A DNA stretch of 64,000 nt, taken from contig CAVVYW010000005.1 in the NCBI GenBank assembly GCA_963752605.1, forward strand, positions 434,001 through 498,000, in the 5' to 3' direction. Source of the stretch: CAVVYW01 sp963752605 (lineage in GTDB: Bacteria > Actinomycetota > Thermoleophilia > Solirubrobacterales > 70-9). Below the pieces are notes generated by a model. It had not been told where the DNA came from, did not search any database, and was given only the letters and a program-made list of their open reading frames with translations. Shown piece after piece: positions 51,309 to 60,187 of this stretch. Each line of letters begins with the position of its first letter. Positions within the stretch are counted from its first letter, which is position 1. The position numbers and the translations under genes are program-made.

Positions 51309-52817
51309 ATGGAAGGCAAGCAAAAAGCCGGAATCTCACCCACTCGCGAGGAGGACTTCCCGCAGTGGTTCCAGAGCGTGGTGCGCGACGCCGAGGTCGC
51401 GGAGCTCGACCACGTTCGCGGCTGCATGGTCATCCGTCCCTGGGGCTACGGGATCTGGGAGCTGTTGCAGCGGGCGCTCGACGACCGGATCAGGGAGTCC
51501 GGCTGCTCCAACGCGTACTTCCCCCTCTTCATCCCCCTCAACTACTTCGAGGAGGAGGCCAAGCACGTCGAGGGCTTCGCCAAGGAGATGGCGGTGGTCA
51601 CCCACCACCGCCTCGAGCAGGACGATGACGGGTCGCTGCGGCCGGCGGCCGAGCTCCCGGAGCCCCTGATCGTCCGCCCCACCTCCGAGACGATCATCGG
51701 CCGCTCGTTCGCCAAGTGGATCAACTCCTACCGCGACCTGCCCCTGCTGATCAACCAGTGGGCGAACGTCGTCCGCTGGGAGCTCCGCCCGCGCGTGCTG
51801 CTGCGCACGACCGAGTTCCTCTGGCAGGAGGGGCACACCGCCCACACGAGCGAGCAGGAGGCACGGGAACGGATGGACCAGATGCTCGAGGTCTACCGTG
51901 ACCTTGCGGAGGGCGTGCTCGCGGTGCCGGTCGTCCCCGGGGAGAAACCGGAGTCCGAGCGCTTCCCGGGCGCCGTCACCAGCCTCACCATCGAGGCGAT
52001 GATGCAGGACGGCAAGGCGCTCCAGTCGGGGACCTCCCACTACCTGGGGACCAACTTCTCGGAGGCGATGGGCATCGAGTTCACCGACACCGAAGGGCAG
52101 AGCAAGAACGCCCACACCACCTCGTGGGGCCTCTCCACCAGGATGATGGGTGCCGTCGTGATGACCCACGGGGACGACAACGGGCTGCGGCTGCCGCCCA
52201 GCATCGCCCCGAGCCAGGTGGTGATCGTGCCGATCACGCGGGACGACCCCGAGAAGGTGCTGGAAGCCGCGCGAGAGCTCCAGGCGGAGCTGGGCAAGGC
52301 CAAGTGGTCGAAGGCGCCGGTCCGCGTCCACGTCGACGACCGCGACCGGAAGCCCGCCGAAAAGCGCTGGGAGTGGATCCGGAAGGGCGTCCCCGTCGTG
52401 GTGGAGCTCGGTGAGCGGGACATCGACCAGGGCGTGGTGACCGTGACCAGGCGCGATGACCCCGAGCTCGGTCGCGACCCCCTCCCGCGCGACGAGGCGC
52501 GCAAGGCGATCCCGAAGATGCTGGGCGAGATGCAGAGGGGCTACTTCAAGGAGGCGAGGGAGCGCCTCAAGACGCGGACCACCAAGAAGATCAAGGACGT
52601 AGACGGGTTCCGGGCCTGGTTCTCGGGCGAGGAGACGAGCGAGGGGGGCTTCGTCCGGGCGCCTTGGAGCGAGGACCCCGGGACCGAGAAGCTGATGGGC
52701 GAGCTCGGGGTCACGGTGCGCTGCATCCCCTTCGACCAGAAGCTGCCGAAGGACGCGAAATGCGTGATCACCGGCGGGCCGGCGAAGGTCGAGGCGATCT
52801 TCGCCAAGGCCTACTAG
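51309..52817 (+). CDS. proS: Prolyl-tRNA synthetase, archaeal/eukaryal-type (ProS type 3)
   Basis: 502 residues. Class II motifs: GCMVIRPWGYGIWELLQ (motif 1), RWELRPRVLLRTTEFLWQEG HTAH region (motif 2) and the GLSTRMMGAVVMTHGDDNGL region (motif 3). The bacterial editing (INS) domain is missing and the C-terminus ends AIFAKAY, both marks of the archaeal/eukaryal form that many actinobacteria use. ATG 51309. Confidence 0.95.
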   Translation: MEGKQKAGISPTREEDFPQWFQSVVRDAEVAELDHVRGCMVIRPWGYGIWELLQRALDDRIRESGCSNAYFPLFIPLNYFEEEAKHVEGFAKEMAVVTHHRLEQDDDGSLRPAAELPEPLIVRPTSETIIGRSFAKWINSYRDLPLLINQWANVVRWELRPRVLLRTTEFLWQEGHTAHTSEQEARERMDQMLEVYRDLAEGVLAVPVVPGEKPESERFPGAVTSLTIEAMMQDGKALQSGTSHYLGTNFSEAMGIEFTDTEGQSKNAHTTSWGLSTRMMGAVVMTHGDDNGLRLPPSIAPSQVVIVPITRDDPEKVLEAARELQAELGKAKWSKAPVRVHVDDRDRKPAEKRWEWIRKGVPVVVELGERDIDQGVVTVTRRDDPELGRDPLPRDEARKAIPKMLGEMQRGYFKEARERLKTRTTKKIKDVDGFRAWFSGEETSEGGFVRAPWSEDPGTEKLMGELGVTVRCIPFDQKLPKDAKCVITGGPAKVEAIFAKAY

Positions 52818-52819
52818 CG

Positions 52820-53015
52820 GTGTCCGCCGAGAACGTCGAGAAGGCCCGCGGGTTCTACCCGGCTTCGAGACCGTCGACGCGAGCGGCGGCACCATCACGG
52901 GCACCAGGGAGCTCCGCGGCATGCAGGGGTTCGTGGAGGGGTTCCGCGAGTGGTTCAGCTCCTGGGAGAGCTGGGCCCGGAGGCCGCCCGGAGATCGGCC
53001 GGCGTCGAGCTCTAG
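52820..53015 (+). pseudogene. Remnant of a SnoaL-like gene
   Basis: GTG 52820 starts VSAENVEKARGFY, a typical SnoaL-like N-terminus, then in another frame PGFETVDASGGTITG and RGMQGFVEGFREWFSSWESW, and in a third LGPEAARRSAGVEL before TAG 53013-53015. Whole and in order it would be about 130 residues; here at least 40 residues are missing and two frames are shifted. It is a decayed copy or a collapsed assembly. Its stop shares CTAG with the next gene. Confidence 0.65.
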
Positions 53016-53284
53016 GTCGCGGCCTCGCCGCCGTTCTCAAGTCGGTCGAGGAGGGCGAGAAACCCCTGCCGCTGGGCCCGAATGTCGTCTCGGAGCTCTC
53101 TCGTCACTTCGACCAGCCCCGCGAGTGTTCGCATTCCCTCTTGAAACGCAAGCTCGTTGCGTCGGATCACCTCGCGCGTGAGCTGGAGCTGCTCCTGGTA
53201 GCGCGTCTCGGACTCACTCCAGAGTCGGGCAACGCGCTCGTCCGAACGTTCCAAGGCGCGTTCATATCTTCGCGACCCGAACAC
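53012..53284 (-). CDS. Small coiled-coil protein of unknown function
   Basis: 90 residues, almost all helix and heptad-like: RRYERALERSDERVARLWSE, TRYQEQLQLTREVIRRNELA and VTRELRDDIRAQRQGFLALL. No Cys, signal or membrane segment. Such short Glu/Arg-rich proteins are frequent in Thermoleophilia genomes but have no known role. Coding use matches its neighbours. Confidence 0.7.
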   Translation of the reverse strand: MFGSRRYERALERSDERVARLWSESETRYQEQLQLTREVIRRNELAFQEGMRTLAGLVEVTRELRDDIRAQRQGFLALLDRLENGGEAAT

Positions 53285-53348
53285 CCCGACATTTTCTCAC
53301 GAGTCATACCTCCGTGAGACCCGCGCTTCGTGACGATCCGGGATCGTC

Positions 53349-54671
53349 CTACGTACGCGTGAAGCGGCGCCCGGAGACGGGCGAGGCCTCCTCGTCCAGC
53401 TCCACCTGTTTGGACTTCACGGGCTTCAGGTAGGGCTCACCGTCCTCGAGCTGAGGGCCGTCGCCGTCGGTCAGGACCCGCTCGGACTCGGTCGGCGTCT
53501 CGGCCCTCTCCATCTGCGCGATCCGCTCCGGCGTCAGCTCGTCGGCGTTCTCCTCCTCGATCTTCTCCAGCCAATCCCGACCCTCCCGCGACTTCGCCTC
53601 GTCCACCTCGAGCTTGCCGCGGTCGAGCGACTTGTCGATCTCGGCGAACAGCTCGTCGACCAGCTCCTCGGTCTTCACCTTCCGCAGCGGCTTGCCGTGG
53701 GCGAAGATCAGGCCCTCGTCCTTCGCGCCGGTGATGCCGAAGTCCGCGTGGGAGGCCTCGCCGATGCCGTTGACGGCGCAGCCGAGCACCGCCACCTCGA
53801 TCGGCTCCTCATAGGCCTCCAGGCGCTGCTCGATCTCGGCGACCACCGTGTCCATGTCGAACTGGAGTCGCCCGCAGGTCGGGCAGGCGATCAGGACCGG
53901 CCCGCGCTCGCGGAGGTGAAGCGCCTTGAGGATCTCCCAGGCGACCTTCACCTCCTCCTCCGCGTGAAAGGTGGAGAGGCTGATCCTGATCGTGTCGCCG
54001 ATGCCGTCGGCGAGCAGGGTTCCCAGGCCGACTGAGGACTTCAGCGAGCCCGACCACTTGGTGCCGGCCTCGGTGATCCCGAGGTGGATCGGGTACGGGA
54101 TCTTCTCGGCCAGCAGGCGGTTGGACGCGATCGTGTTGGGGACGTTGGTGGACTTGATCGAGACCTTGAAGTCCTCGAAGTCCAGCCGCTCCATCAGCTC
54201 GACGAACTCGACCGCGGCCTGGACCAGCGCCTCGACGGGATTGCCCCGCTCCAGCTCGTGCAGGTGCTTGGGGAGTGAGCCGGAGTTGACCCCGATCCGC
54301 ATCGGCACGCCGGCCTTGGTGGCCCGCTCGGCGACCTCGGCGACCTTCTCGGGCCCGCCGATGTTGCCGGGGTTGAGGCGGATGCAGTGCGCGCCCGCGT
54401 CGATCGCCTTCAGCGCGAGGGTGTGGTTGAAGTGGATGTCGGCGATCACGGGGATCGGCGAGTCCTTGACGATCTTCTTCAGGGCCTCGACGTCCTTGTC
54501 ACGGGGCACGGCGACCCGGACCAGGTCGGCGCCCGCGTCGGCGACCGTGCGGATCTGCTCCATGGTCGCCTCGAGGTTCGCCGTCTCGGTCTTGCACATC
54601 GTCTGCACGGCGACGGGTGCCCCGCCCCCGATCGGGACCTTGCCCACGAATATCTGGCGCTGCGAGGCCAT
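53349..54671 (-). CDS. ispG: 4-hydroxy-3-methylbut-2-enyl diphosphate synthase IspG
   Basis: 440 residues. TIM-barrel motifs IFVGKVPIGGGAPVAVQTM, PVIADIHFNHTLALKA and IRLNPGNIGG precede the [4Fe-4S] domain with CPTCGRLQFD and VLGCAVNGIGEASHADFG. It makes HMBPP from MEcPP in the MEP isoprenoid pathway. After HGKPLRKVKTEELVDEL comes an acidic extension of about 80 residues (LEKIEEENADELTPERIAQM), not present in E. coli IspG. dxr and rseP, its usual neighbours, lie about 6 kb away. Confidence 0.96.
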   Translation of the reverse strand: MASQRQIFVGKVPIGGGAPVAVQTMCKTETANLEATMEQIRTVADAGADLVRVAVPRDKDVEALKKIVKDSPIPVIADIHFNHTLALKAIDAGAHCIRLNPGNIGGPEKVAEVAERATKAGVPMRIGVNSGSLPKHLHELERGNPVEALVQAAVEFVELMERLDFEDFKVSIKSTNVPNTIASNRLLAEKIPYPIHLGITEAGTKWSGSLKSSVGLGTLLADGIGDTIRISLSTFHAEEEVKVAWEILKALHLRERGPVLIACPTCGRLQFDMDTVVAEIEQRLEAYEEPIEVAVLGCAVNGIGEASHADFGITGAKDEGLIFAHGKPLRKVKTEELVDELFAEIDKSLDRGKLEVDEAKSREGRDWLEKIEEENADELTPERIAQMERAETPTESERVLTDGDGPQLEDGEPYLKPVKSKQVELDEEASPVSGRRFTRT

Positions 54672-54747
54672 GCCAGGTACAGCGTACCCGTGCGCCTAAG
54701 CGGGATTTCAGCGCTACCCGAAAGCAGGGAATTTGCTTGCGGCCCCC

Positions 54748-54775
54748 GGACCCATCTGGGAAGATCGGTGGGTCC
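54748..54775. repeat. Inverted repeat in the leader of the secreted-protein array
   Basis: GGACCCA (54748-54754) and TGGGTCC (54769-54775) are exact complements around a 14-base loop, 22 bases before the first array gene. The loop has GGGAAGATCGGTG (54758-54770), which also occurs at 36150-36162, just before the WS/DGAT start. It may be an operator or RNA hairpin. Confidence 0.45.
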
Positions 54776-54797
54776 AGGAGGGAAACCAGGAGGGAAT

Positions 54798-55586
54798 ATG
54801 ACTCGCCGTCCTCGTCTGACAGGAATCGCGCTCAGCGCAGCGCTCGCTGCCACCGGGCTGGCCACCTTGGCGCCAACAGCGAACGCCACCTATCACGAGA
54901 ACCTGATCAGGGAGGTCCACGACGCTGGCGCCGACGGCGATTACATGGTCCTGCAGGCCTACTCCGCCGGCCAGAACTTCCTCGCCACCAAACGGGTGAA
55001 CACCTATGACGGCGCTGGCAACTTCTTCTCCAGCGTCGTCCTTTCGAATGTACCCAACGGAGCCAATCAGGCCACCGTCCTGGTCGGAAAGGATGGAGTC
55101 CCGGGCGCCGACGCAACCGACCCAGCTTTCAACGTGATCAGCACTGGGGGCACTGTCTGCTTCTCGGAGGGCGGAGCGGCGCCACCGTTCACCGGCCTGG
55201 ATTGCGTCGCATATGACGGAGCGGGTGGAATCGCCGTCACCGGCCCACCTGTCCCGCCTGCGTCCGCGTATGGCACCCCATTGGCCCTGCCCGGACCAGA
55301 CCTGACTGGCCAGTCCATTGTGCGCAGGATCACTCCGAACTGCGCGACGCTGCTCGAGAAGCCGGACGACACGGACAACAGCGCGGCGGATTTCGCGATC
55401 GGTGCACCGCTCGCCCGCAACAACGCGTCGGCGATCACGGAGACACCGTGCCCGCCGCCCGCTGCTCCGGTGACGCCGACGGCGACGCCGACGAAGAAAC
55501 AGAAGAAATGCAAGAAGAAGAAAAAGAAGAAGCGCGGCGCCTCAGCGGCCAAGAAGAAGCGCTGTAAGAAGAAGAAGAAGCGTTAG
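54798..55586 (+). CDS. Secreted array protein 1 (LTD-like domain, Lys/Cys tail)
   Basis: 262 residues. Signal peptide TGIALSAALAATGLATLAP ending NATYHE. A single beta-rich domain shares landmarks with the next three genes: REVHDAGADGDYMVLQAYS, ANQATVLVG, GGTVCFSEG, GLDCVAYD, NCATLLEKPDDTDNSAADF and RNNASAITETPC. It resembles lamin-tail (LTD) domains. A Pro/Thr linker ends in a tail with KKCKKKKKKKRG and KKKRCKKKKKR. ATG 54798 follows AGGAGG. Confidence 0.8.
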   Translation: MTRRPRLTGIALSAALAATGLATLAPTANATYHENLIREVHDAGADGDYMVLQAYSAGQNFLATKRVNTYDGAGNFFSSVVLSNVPNGANQATVLVGKDGVPGADATDPAFNVISTGGTVCFSEGGAAPPFTGLDCVAYDGAGGIAVTGPPVPPASAYGTPLALPGPDLTGQSIVRRITPNCATLLEKPDDTDNSAADFAIGAPLARNNASAITETPCPPPAAPVTPTATPTKKQKKCKKKKKKKRGASAAKKKRCKKKKKR

Positions 55587-55588
55587 GA

Positions 55589-56410
55589 GTGGAAACAACG
55601 AGCCTTCGAATCAGGCTCTCGCACATTGTCATCGCAAGCGCGGCCGCGCTTGCGCTGCTCGCGGCGGAGATGATCGCCCTAGCCCCGCGCGCGGACGCCG
55701 CGCACCATCTGGTCCGGATCCGTCAGGTCTTCCCGGGCTCATCGCTTGCATCCACCTCGGAGTTCGTGGTGCTGCAGTTGACCGCCGCCGGCGAGAACCA
55801 GCTCGCGGCGGGTCCGCTCGGGACAGCGACGGTGAGGTTCTTCAACAGCACAACGCAAACACACTTCGGGACGTTCGCGATGAACCCGCCGAACGGTGAG
55901 AACCAGCGGACGGTGTTGGTCGCCACCGCCGATGCGGAGGCCACCTTCACGGTGGACGCGGACCTGCAGCTCTCGAATGTCAATGCGCTGAACGAATTCA
56001 ACGGCGCCGTCTGCCTTGACTCAACCGGAGGTGGCGGAATCGATTGCGTCGAGTGGGGCGCCATCGGAACCGCCGCAATGCTGCCCTCCAACACGGGCAC
56101 TCTGGAGCCGGCTTTCGTCGACGGCGAAATGCTCGTGCGCTCGATTGCCAGCGGGTGTCCCACCCTCCACGAGTTCGGCGATGACACCGACCAGAGCGCG
56201 GCCGACTTCGCTCCGGAGGTCGTGCCCATGGGGTTCGTGCCTCGCAACAACGCAGCGGCGATCACCGAGACAACATGCACTCCCCCGGCTGGGCCGCTTA
56301 CCCCAGCGACGCCACCGCTGACGAGCAACCCTTCGAGCACCCCGAAGAAGTGCAAGAAGGGCTTCGTGAAGCGGAAGGGCAAGTGCAAGAAGAAGAGGAA
56401 GAAGAAGTGA
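55589..56410 (+). CDS. Secreted array protein 2 (LTD-like domain, Lys/Cys tail)
   Basis: 273 residues from GTG 55589. The signal ends IALAPRADAAHHLVRIRQVF, nearly identical in protein 4. Body: SEFVVLQLTAAGENQLAAGP, NQRTVLVAT, FNGAVCLDS, GIDCVEWGAIG, CPTLHEFGDDTDQSAADFAP and PRNNAAAITET. The tail is KKCKKGFVKRKGKCKKK. Only two bases separate it from protein 1, and its stop overlaps protein 3 in GTGA, so all are one transcript. Confidence 0.82.
   Translation: METTSLRIRLSHIVIASAAALALLAAEMIALAPRADAAHHLVRIRQVFPGSSLASTSEFVVLQLTAAGENQLAAGPLGTATVRFFNSTTQTHFGTFAMNPPNGENQRTVLVATADAEATFTVDADLQLSNVNALNEFNGAVCLDSTGGGGIDCVEWGAIGTAAMLPSNTGTLEPAFVDGEMLVRSIASGCPTLHEFGDDTDQSAADFAPEVVPMGFVPRNNAAAITETTCTPPAGPLTPATPPLTSNPSSTPKKCKKGFVKRKGKCKKKRKKK
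56345..56395 (+). repeat. 51-base direct repeat encoding the Lys/Cys tail, copy 1
   Basis: These 17 codons (KKCKKGFVKRKGKCKKK) are identical at DNA level to 57397-57447 in the next gene. The rest of the two genes has diverged, so the tail was copied recently or is held by gene conversion. Confidence 0.85.
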
Positions 56411-57468
56411 CGCGGCTGATCGCCACGGGGCTGGTGTCCCTTGCGTTCCTCGTGGCCGGCCTGGTCGTTGCGCCGGTGGCAGGGGCCGCTCACCACCTGG
56501 TCCGGATCAACGAGGTCTTCCCGGGCCTCGCTGCCGCCGACGCGGATGCCGAGTACATCGAGTTGAAGCTGACCTCCGCCGGCGAGAACCTGGTCACCGG
56601 AACGTCGGTGCGCATCTTCGGCGCCGCCGGCGCGGAGTCCACGCCCGCCCCCACCTTCTCGAGCAATCCGGGGATGGGGCAGAACCAGCAAACCATCCTC
56701 GTCGGGACCCCCGATGCCGAGGTCCTCTTCTTAGACAAACAGATGGACCTCGAGTACGCCAACGCCGACCGGATCGATCCATCCGGCGGTGCTGTGTGCT
56801 TCGACTCGCCCAGCTTTGCGGGAGTCGATTGCGTCTCCTGGGGGTCGTTCCCGCCAGCCATAATCTTGCCGGATGGCTCGGGCTCAACTCCCCACGGGAC
56901 CCCCGAACCGGGGCCGGTTCCCGCTGGGTCGTCGCTCCAGCGATCCATGGACCCAAACTGTCCGACCCTGCTCGAGCTCGGGGACGACACCAACGACAGC
57001 GCCACGGACTTCAGCTATGTCGATCCGCAGACTCCCCGCAACAGCGCCGACGCGCCTGAGGGGGCGGCCTGCACCACGCTCACGCTGAACCGGACTGGCA
57101 CCGGGACAGGCGACCTAACGGGCAACGTCGGAACGACATCGATCATCTGCCCGCCGACCTGCACGTACTCGAACATCCCGGCCACTGACACGGCCGACTT
57201 CATTGCGACCCCGGCAGCGGGTTCGACCTTCGGTGGCTACACGGGCTGTCCCATGATGTCCGGCATGAACGGCTGCACGGCGCTGATGAATGTGAACCGG
57301 ACGATCACGGCGAACTTCGTGGGGCCCCCGGGCGGCGGTGGCGGGTCGATGACGCCGGCCACGCCGATCCTGCCGCCGTCGACTCCCGCACCGCCCAAGA
57401 AGTGCAAGAAGGGCTTCGTGAAGCGGAAGGGCAAGTGCAAGAAGAAGACGAAGAAGAAGGGTAAGTAG
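56407..57468 (+). CDS. Secreted array protein 3 (LTD-like domain plus extra bacterial-repeat domain, Lys/Cys tail)
   Basis: 353 residues from GTG 56407. Signal LIATGLVSLAFLVAGLVVAP, then HHLVRINEVFPGLAAADADA, YIELKLTSAGENLVTG, NQQTILVGT, GGAVCFDSPS, GVDCVSWGSFP and CPTLLELGDDTNDSATDF. Unlike the others it has an extra domain (LNRTGTGTGDLTGNVG, STFGGYTGCPMMSG, NVNRTITANFVG) like the Listeria-Bacteroides/bacterial repeats. Gly and Pro/Thr linkers lead to the tail KKCKKGFVKRKGKCKKK. Confidence 0.82.
   Translation: MTRLIATGLVSLAFLVAGLVVAPVAGAAHHLVRINEVFPGLAAADADAEYIELKLTSAGENLVTGTSVRIFGAAGAESTPAPTFSSNPGMGQNQQTILVGTPDAEVLFLDKQMDLEYANADRIDPSGGAVCFDSPSFAGVDCVSWGSFPPAIILPDGSGSTPHGTPEPGPVPAGSSLQRSMDPNCPTLLELGDDTNDSATDFSYVDPQTPRNSADAPEGAACTTLTLNRTGTGTGDLTGNVGTTSIICPPTCTYSNIPATDTADFIATPAAGSTFGGYTGCPMMSGMNGCTALMNVNRTITANFVGPPGGGGGSMTPATPILPPSTPAPPKKCKKGFVKRKGKCKKKTKKKGK
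57397..57447 (+). repeat. 51-base direct repeat encoding the Lys/Cys tail, copy 2
   Basis: Exact copy of 56345-56395. The next codon differs (ACG for AGG), after which both have three AAG codons. Confidence 0.85.
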
Positions 57469-57477
57469 CAGCGGGGA

Positions 57478-58317
57478 ATGGGGGCACCGGCCGCCAGCTC
57501 GAGGATCGCCCGGTGGATCGCGGCGGGCGCGGCGGCGCTTGGGTTCTTGGCGGCTGACCTGATCGCCCTCGCGCCGCGCGCCGACGCCGCGCATCACCTG
57601 GTGCGCATCCGCCAGGTGTTCGCCGGCTTCTCCACTAGCGGCAACGCATCGGCGGAGTTCGCAGTGCTGCAGCTCACCTCGGCTGGCGAGAATCAGCTCA
57701 CGGGCGCCACGGTCAAGTTCTATGGCCCCGCCCTGTTGGAGAACAGCGGCACGTTCACCGGCGCCGTGGGCAGCGGAGCGAATCAGCAGGCGATCCTCGT
57801 GGCCACGACGGCCACGGAAAGCTCCTTCGGTGTGCAGGCGGACCTCGAGCTCCCCACTGCTGACACGCTCACGAACGGCGCTGGTGCCGTCTGCATTTAC
57901 AGCGGCCTCTTCCCGGACGTCGACTGCGTTGAATGGGGGACCGGAGAGGTGGACACCCTCCCCTCGGCCACGGAACCGCTCGAGCCCGTGATCCCGGGCA
58001 ACAACATGATCGAGCGCACGATCGTCCGCGGCTGTCAGACCGCGCTGGACGCGGCGGACGACACGAACGACAGCGCCGCCGACTTCTTCCCGGTGGGGCC
58101 GATCGACAACATGACGTTCAATCCGCGCAACAGCGGCAACGCGATCCCGGAGACGGAATGCGCGGCGACCTCGCCACCGGGCGGCGGTGGCGGAGGGTCC
58201 ATGACGCCGGCCACGCCGGTGGTCACGCCGACCCCGACGACGCCGCCCAAGAAGTGCAAGAAGGGTCAGAAGCTGAAGAAGGGGAAGTGCGTCAAGAAGA
58301 AGCGGAAGAAGCCGTAG
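57478..58317 (+). CDS. Secreted array protein 4 (LTD-like domain, Lys/Cys tail)
   Basis: 279 residues. Signal ARWIAAGAAALGFLAADLIA, then LAPRADAAHHLVRIRQVFAG. Body: AEFAVLQLTSAGENQLTGAT, NQQAILVAT, GAGAVCIYS, DVDCVEWGTGE, CQTALDAADDTNDSAADFFP and NPRNSGNAIPETEC. Gly and Pro/Thr linkers end in KKCKKGQKLKKGKCVKKKRK. Closest to protein 2. It converges on the acyl-CoA synthetase gene, 10 bases away. Confidence 0.82.
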   Translation: MGAPAASSRIARWIAAGAAALGFLAADLIALAPRADAAHHLVRIRQVFAGFSTSGNASAEFAVLQLTSAGENQLTGATVKFYGPALLENSGTFTGAVGSGANQQAILVATTATESSFGVQADLELPTADTLTNGAGAVCIYSGLFPDVDCVEWGTGEVDTLPSATEPLEPVIPGNNMIERTIVRGCQTALDAADDTNDSAADFFPVGPIDNMTFNPRNSGNAIPETECAATSPPGGGGGGSMTPATPVVTPTPTTPPKKCKKGQKLKKGKCVKKKRKKP

Positions 58318-58327
58318 CGGCGAGCCG

Positions 58328-60137
58328 CTAGTAGAGCGCCTCGATCTCCTCGCCGTACTTCTCGTCGATCGGCTTGCGCTTCAGCTTCATGGTCGGCGTC
58401 AGCTCATCGCCGCCGGGCTCCCACTCCGTGGGCAGGATCTTGAACTTCTTGATCTGCTCGACCCGGGCCATCTTGGAATTCGCCTCCTCGACGGCGGCCT
58501 CGATCGCCTTCTGGCAGGCCTCCTCGGACGCAAGCTCCTCGATCGCCTTGCCCTCCAGGCCGTTCTGCTTCGCCCACACCGGCGCGTAGTCGGGATCGAG
58601 CACGATCAGGGCGACGTTGTACTTACGGCCGTCGCCGATCGCCGCGGCCTGGCCGATCAGGGGGCTGGCGGTCTTCAGGTGCGACTCGATGTTGGCCGGT
58701 GACATGTTCTTGCCGGCCGCGTTGATGATCAGCTCCTTCTTGCGGTCGACGATCTTCAGGTAGCCGTCCTCGTCCAGCTCGCCGATGTCGCCGGTGAGGA
58801 GCCAGCCGTCGTCGTCGAAGGTCTCGTCGTTCTTCTCGGGCAGGTTCCGGTAGCCCGGCATCACCGACACGGCCTTGACGAGAACCTCGCCGTCGTCGGC
58901 GAGCTTGATCTCGACGCCAGGCACCGGCGGCCCGACGGTCCCGAGCTTGACGCGGCCCGGCGGGTTGCAGGTTGCGACGCCGCAGGTCTCCGACATCCCC
59001 CACAGCTCGCCGATGGGCAGCCCGATCGCGTGGAAGAACTCGAGCACCTCGACCGGCGTCGGGGCGGCGCCGACGTTGACGGCGACGACCTGATCGAGGC
59101 CGAGCTGCTGGCGCAGCTTGGAGAACATCTGCTCCTCCGCCTGCGCGACGCCCGCCTCGAGCTCGTCGGGGACCTCCTCCCCGGCCTGCTCGAGCCGGAC
59201 CTTCTGGATTCCGGCCTGCGATGCCCTGCTGTGCGGCCTGGCGCTGTTCGTCCGGCAGCTTGCCGAAGCTCGCCTCGATCCCGGCCTTGAGCTTCTCCCA
59301 GACGCGTGGCACCGCGAAGAACCAGGTGGGGCGCACGGACGCCAGCGAGTCGGCGATCTTCCGCGGGTCGGGGCAGATCGACACCGAGAGCCCGCGGACC
59401 ATCGGCAGGTAGTAGTGGGCGCCCCGCTCGGCGATGTGGGCGGCGGGGAGCCAGGAGATCACCTTCGCTCCCCGCTCCGGCAGGTCGAGGATGTCGTCCA
59501 CGCCGCAGGTGAGGCCCATCAGGTTGCGGTGGGTGAGCTGGACGCCCTTCGGCGGGCCGGTGGTGCCGGAGGTGTAGATCAGGGTCAGCAGGTCGTCCGG
59601 GCCGAGGTCCTCGACGCTGTCCGCCGGGTCGAAGTCGGGATCCATCGCCTCGAGCTCCTCGAGGGTGTGGTCTCCCCCGTCCCCGTCGACCACGATCACC
59701 TTCTCCAGGTCGGGAAGGTCCTTTCGGGCCTCGTTGAACTGATCGAGGAAGATCGTCTCGACGATCGCCACCTTGCTCTCGGCGTCGGAGCAGACGTACT
59801 GGATCTGCTCCGGCGAGGAGGTCTGGTAGATCGAGAAGGGGACTCCGCCGAGCGAGACGGCCGCCAGGTCGCAGGGGATGAACTCGGGGCGGTTGTTGAG
59901 CATCAGCGCGACCGTGTCGCCCTTCTTCATGCCGAGCTTGGCCAGGCCGCCCGCGATCCTGTGGACACGTGCGCGCAGGTCGTTCCAGCTGATCTCGTAG
60001 GAGCCGTCCTCCGTGCGGATCGCGACGTCGTCGCCGAGCCTGTCCGCCGACTTGTAGAAGGCCTTGACCAGGTTGGGCGCCGGCAGTTCTCCCAGCGCTC
60101 CGCCGCTCGCATACCGCTCAGAAGTCGTGACTTCCAC
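58328..60137 (-). pseudogene. Long-chain acyl-CoA synthetase (FadD15-like), one frameshift
   Basis: Start GTG 60137 after GGAGAGGAGAGG. The N-terminal frame has the AMP-binding motif LIYTSGTTGPPKGVQLTHRN and continues to about 59218, where VRPTWFFAVPRVWEKLKAGI and QAAQQGIA are followed by a shift; the second frame resumes with AGIQKVRLEQAGEEVPDELE and runs to the stop with GELWGMSETCG, GWLLTGDIGELDEDGYLKIVDR and KKELIINAAGKNMSPANIE. About 602 residues if repaired. It activates fatty acids to acyl-CoA, the substrate of the WS/DGAT. One extra base (or two missing) at 59216-59220. Confidence 0.85.
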
Positions 60138-60187
60138 GGGTGCCTCTCCTCTCCTCGTGACCCTCGGTGGAAAACTACCGCAGTAGC

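Noticed and set aside
55490..57470. CRISPR or tandem-repeat array suggested by repeated AAGAAG tracts
   Set aside because: The repeats are Lys codons in frame within four genes, with no regular spacers and no cas genes.
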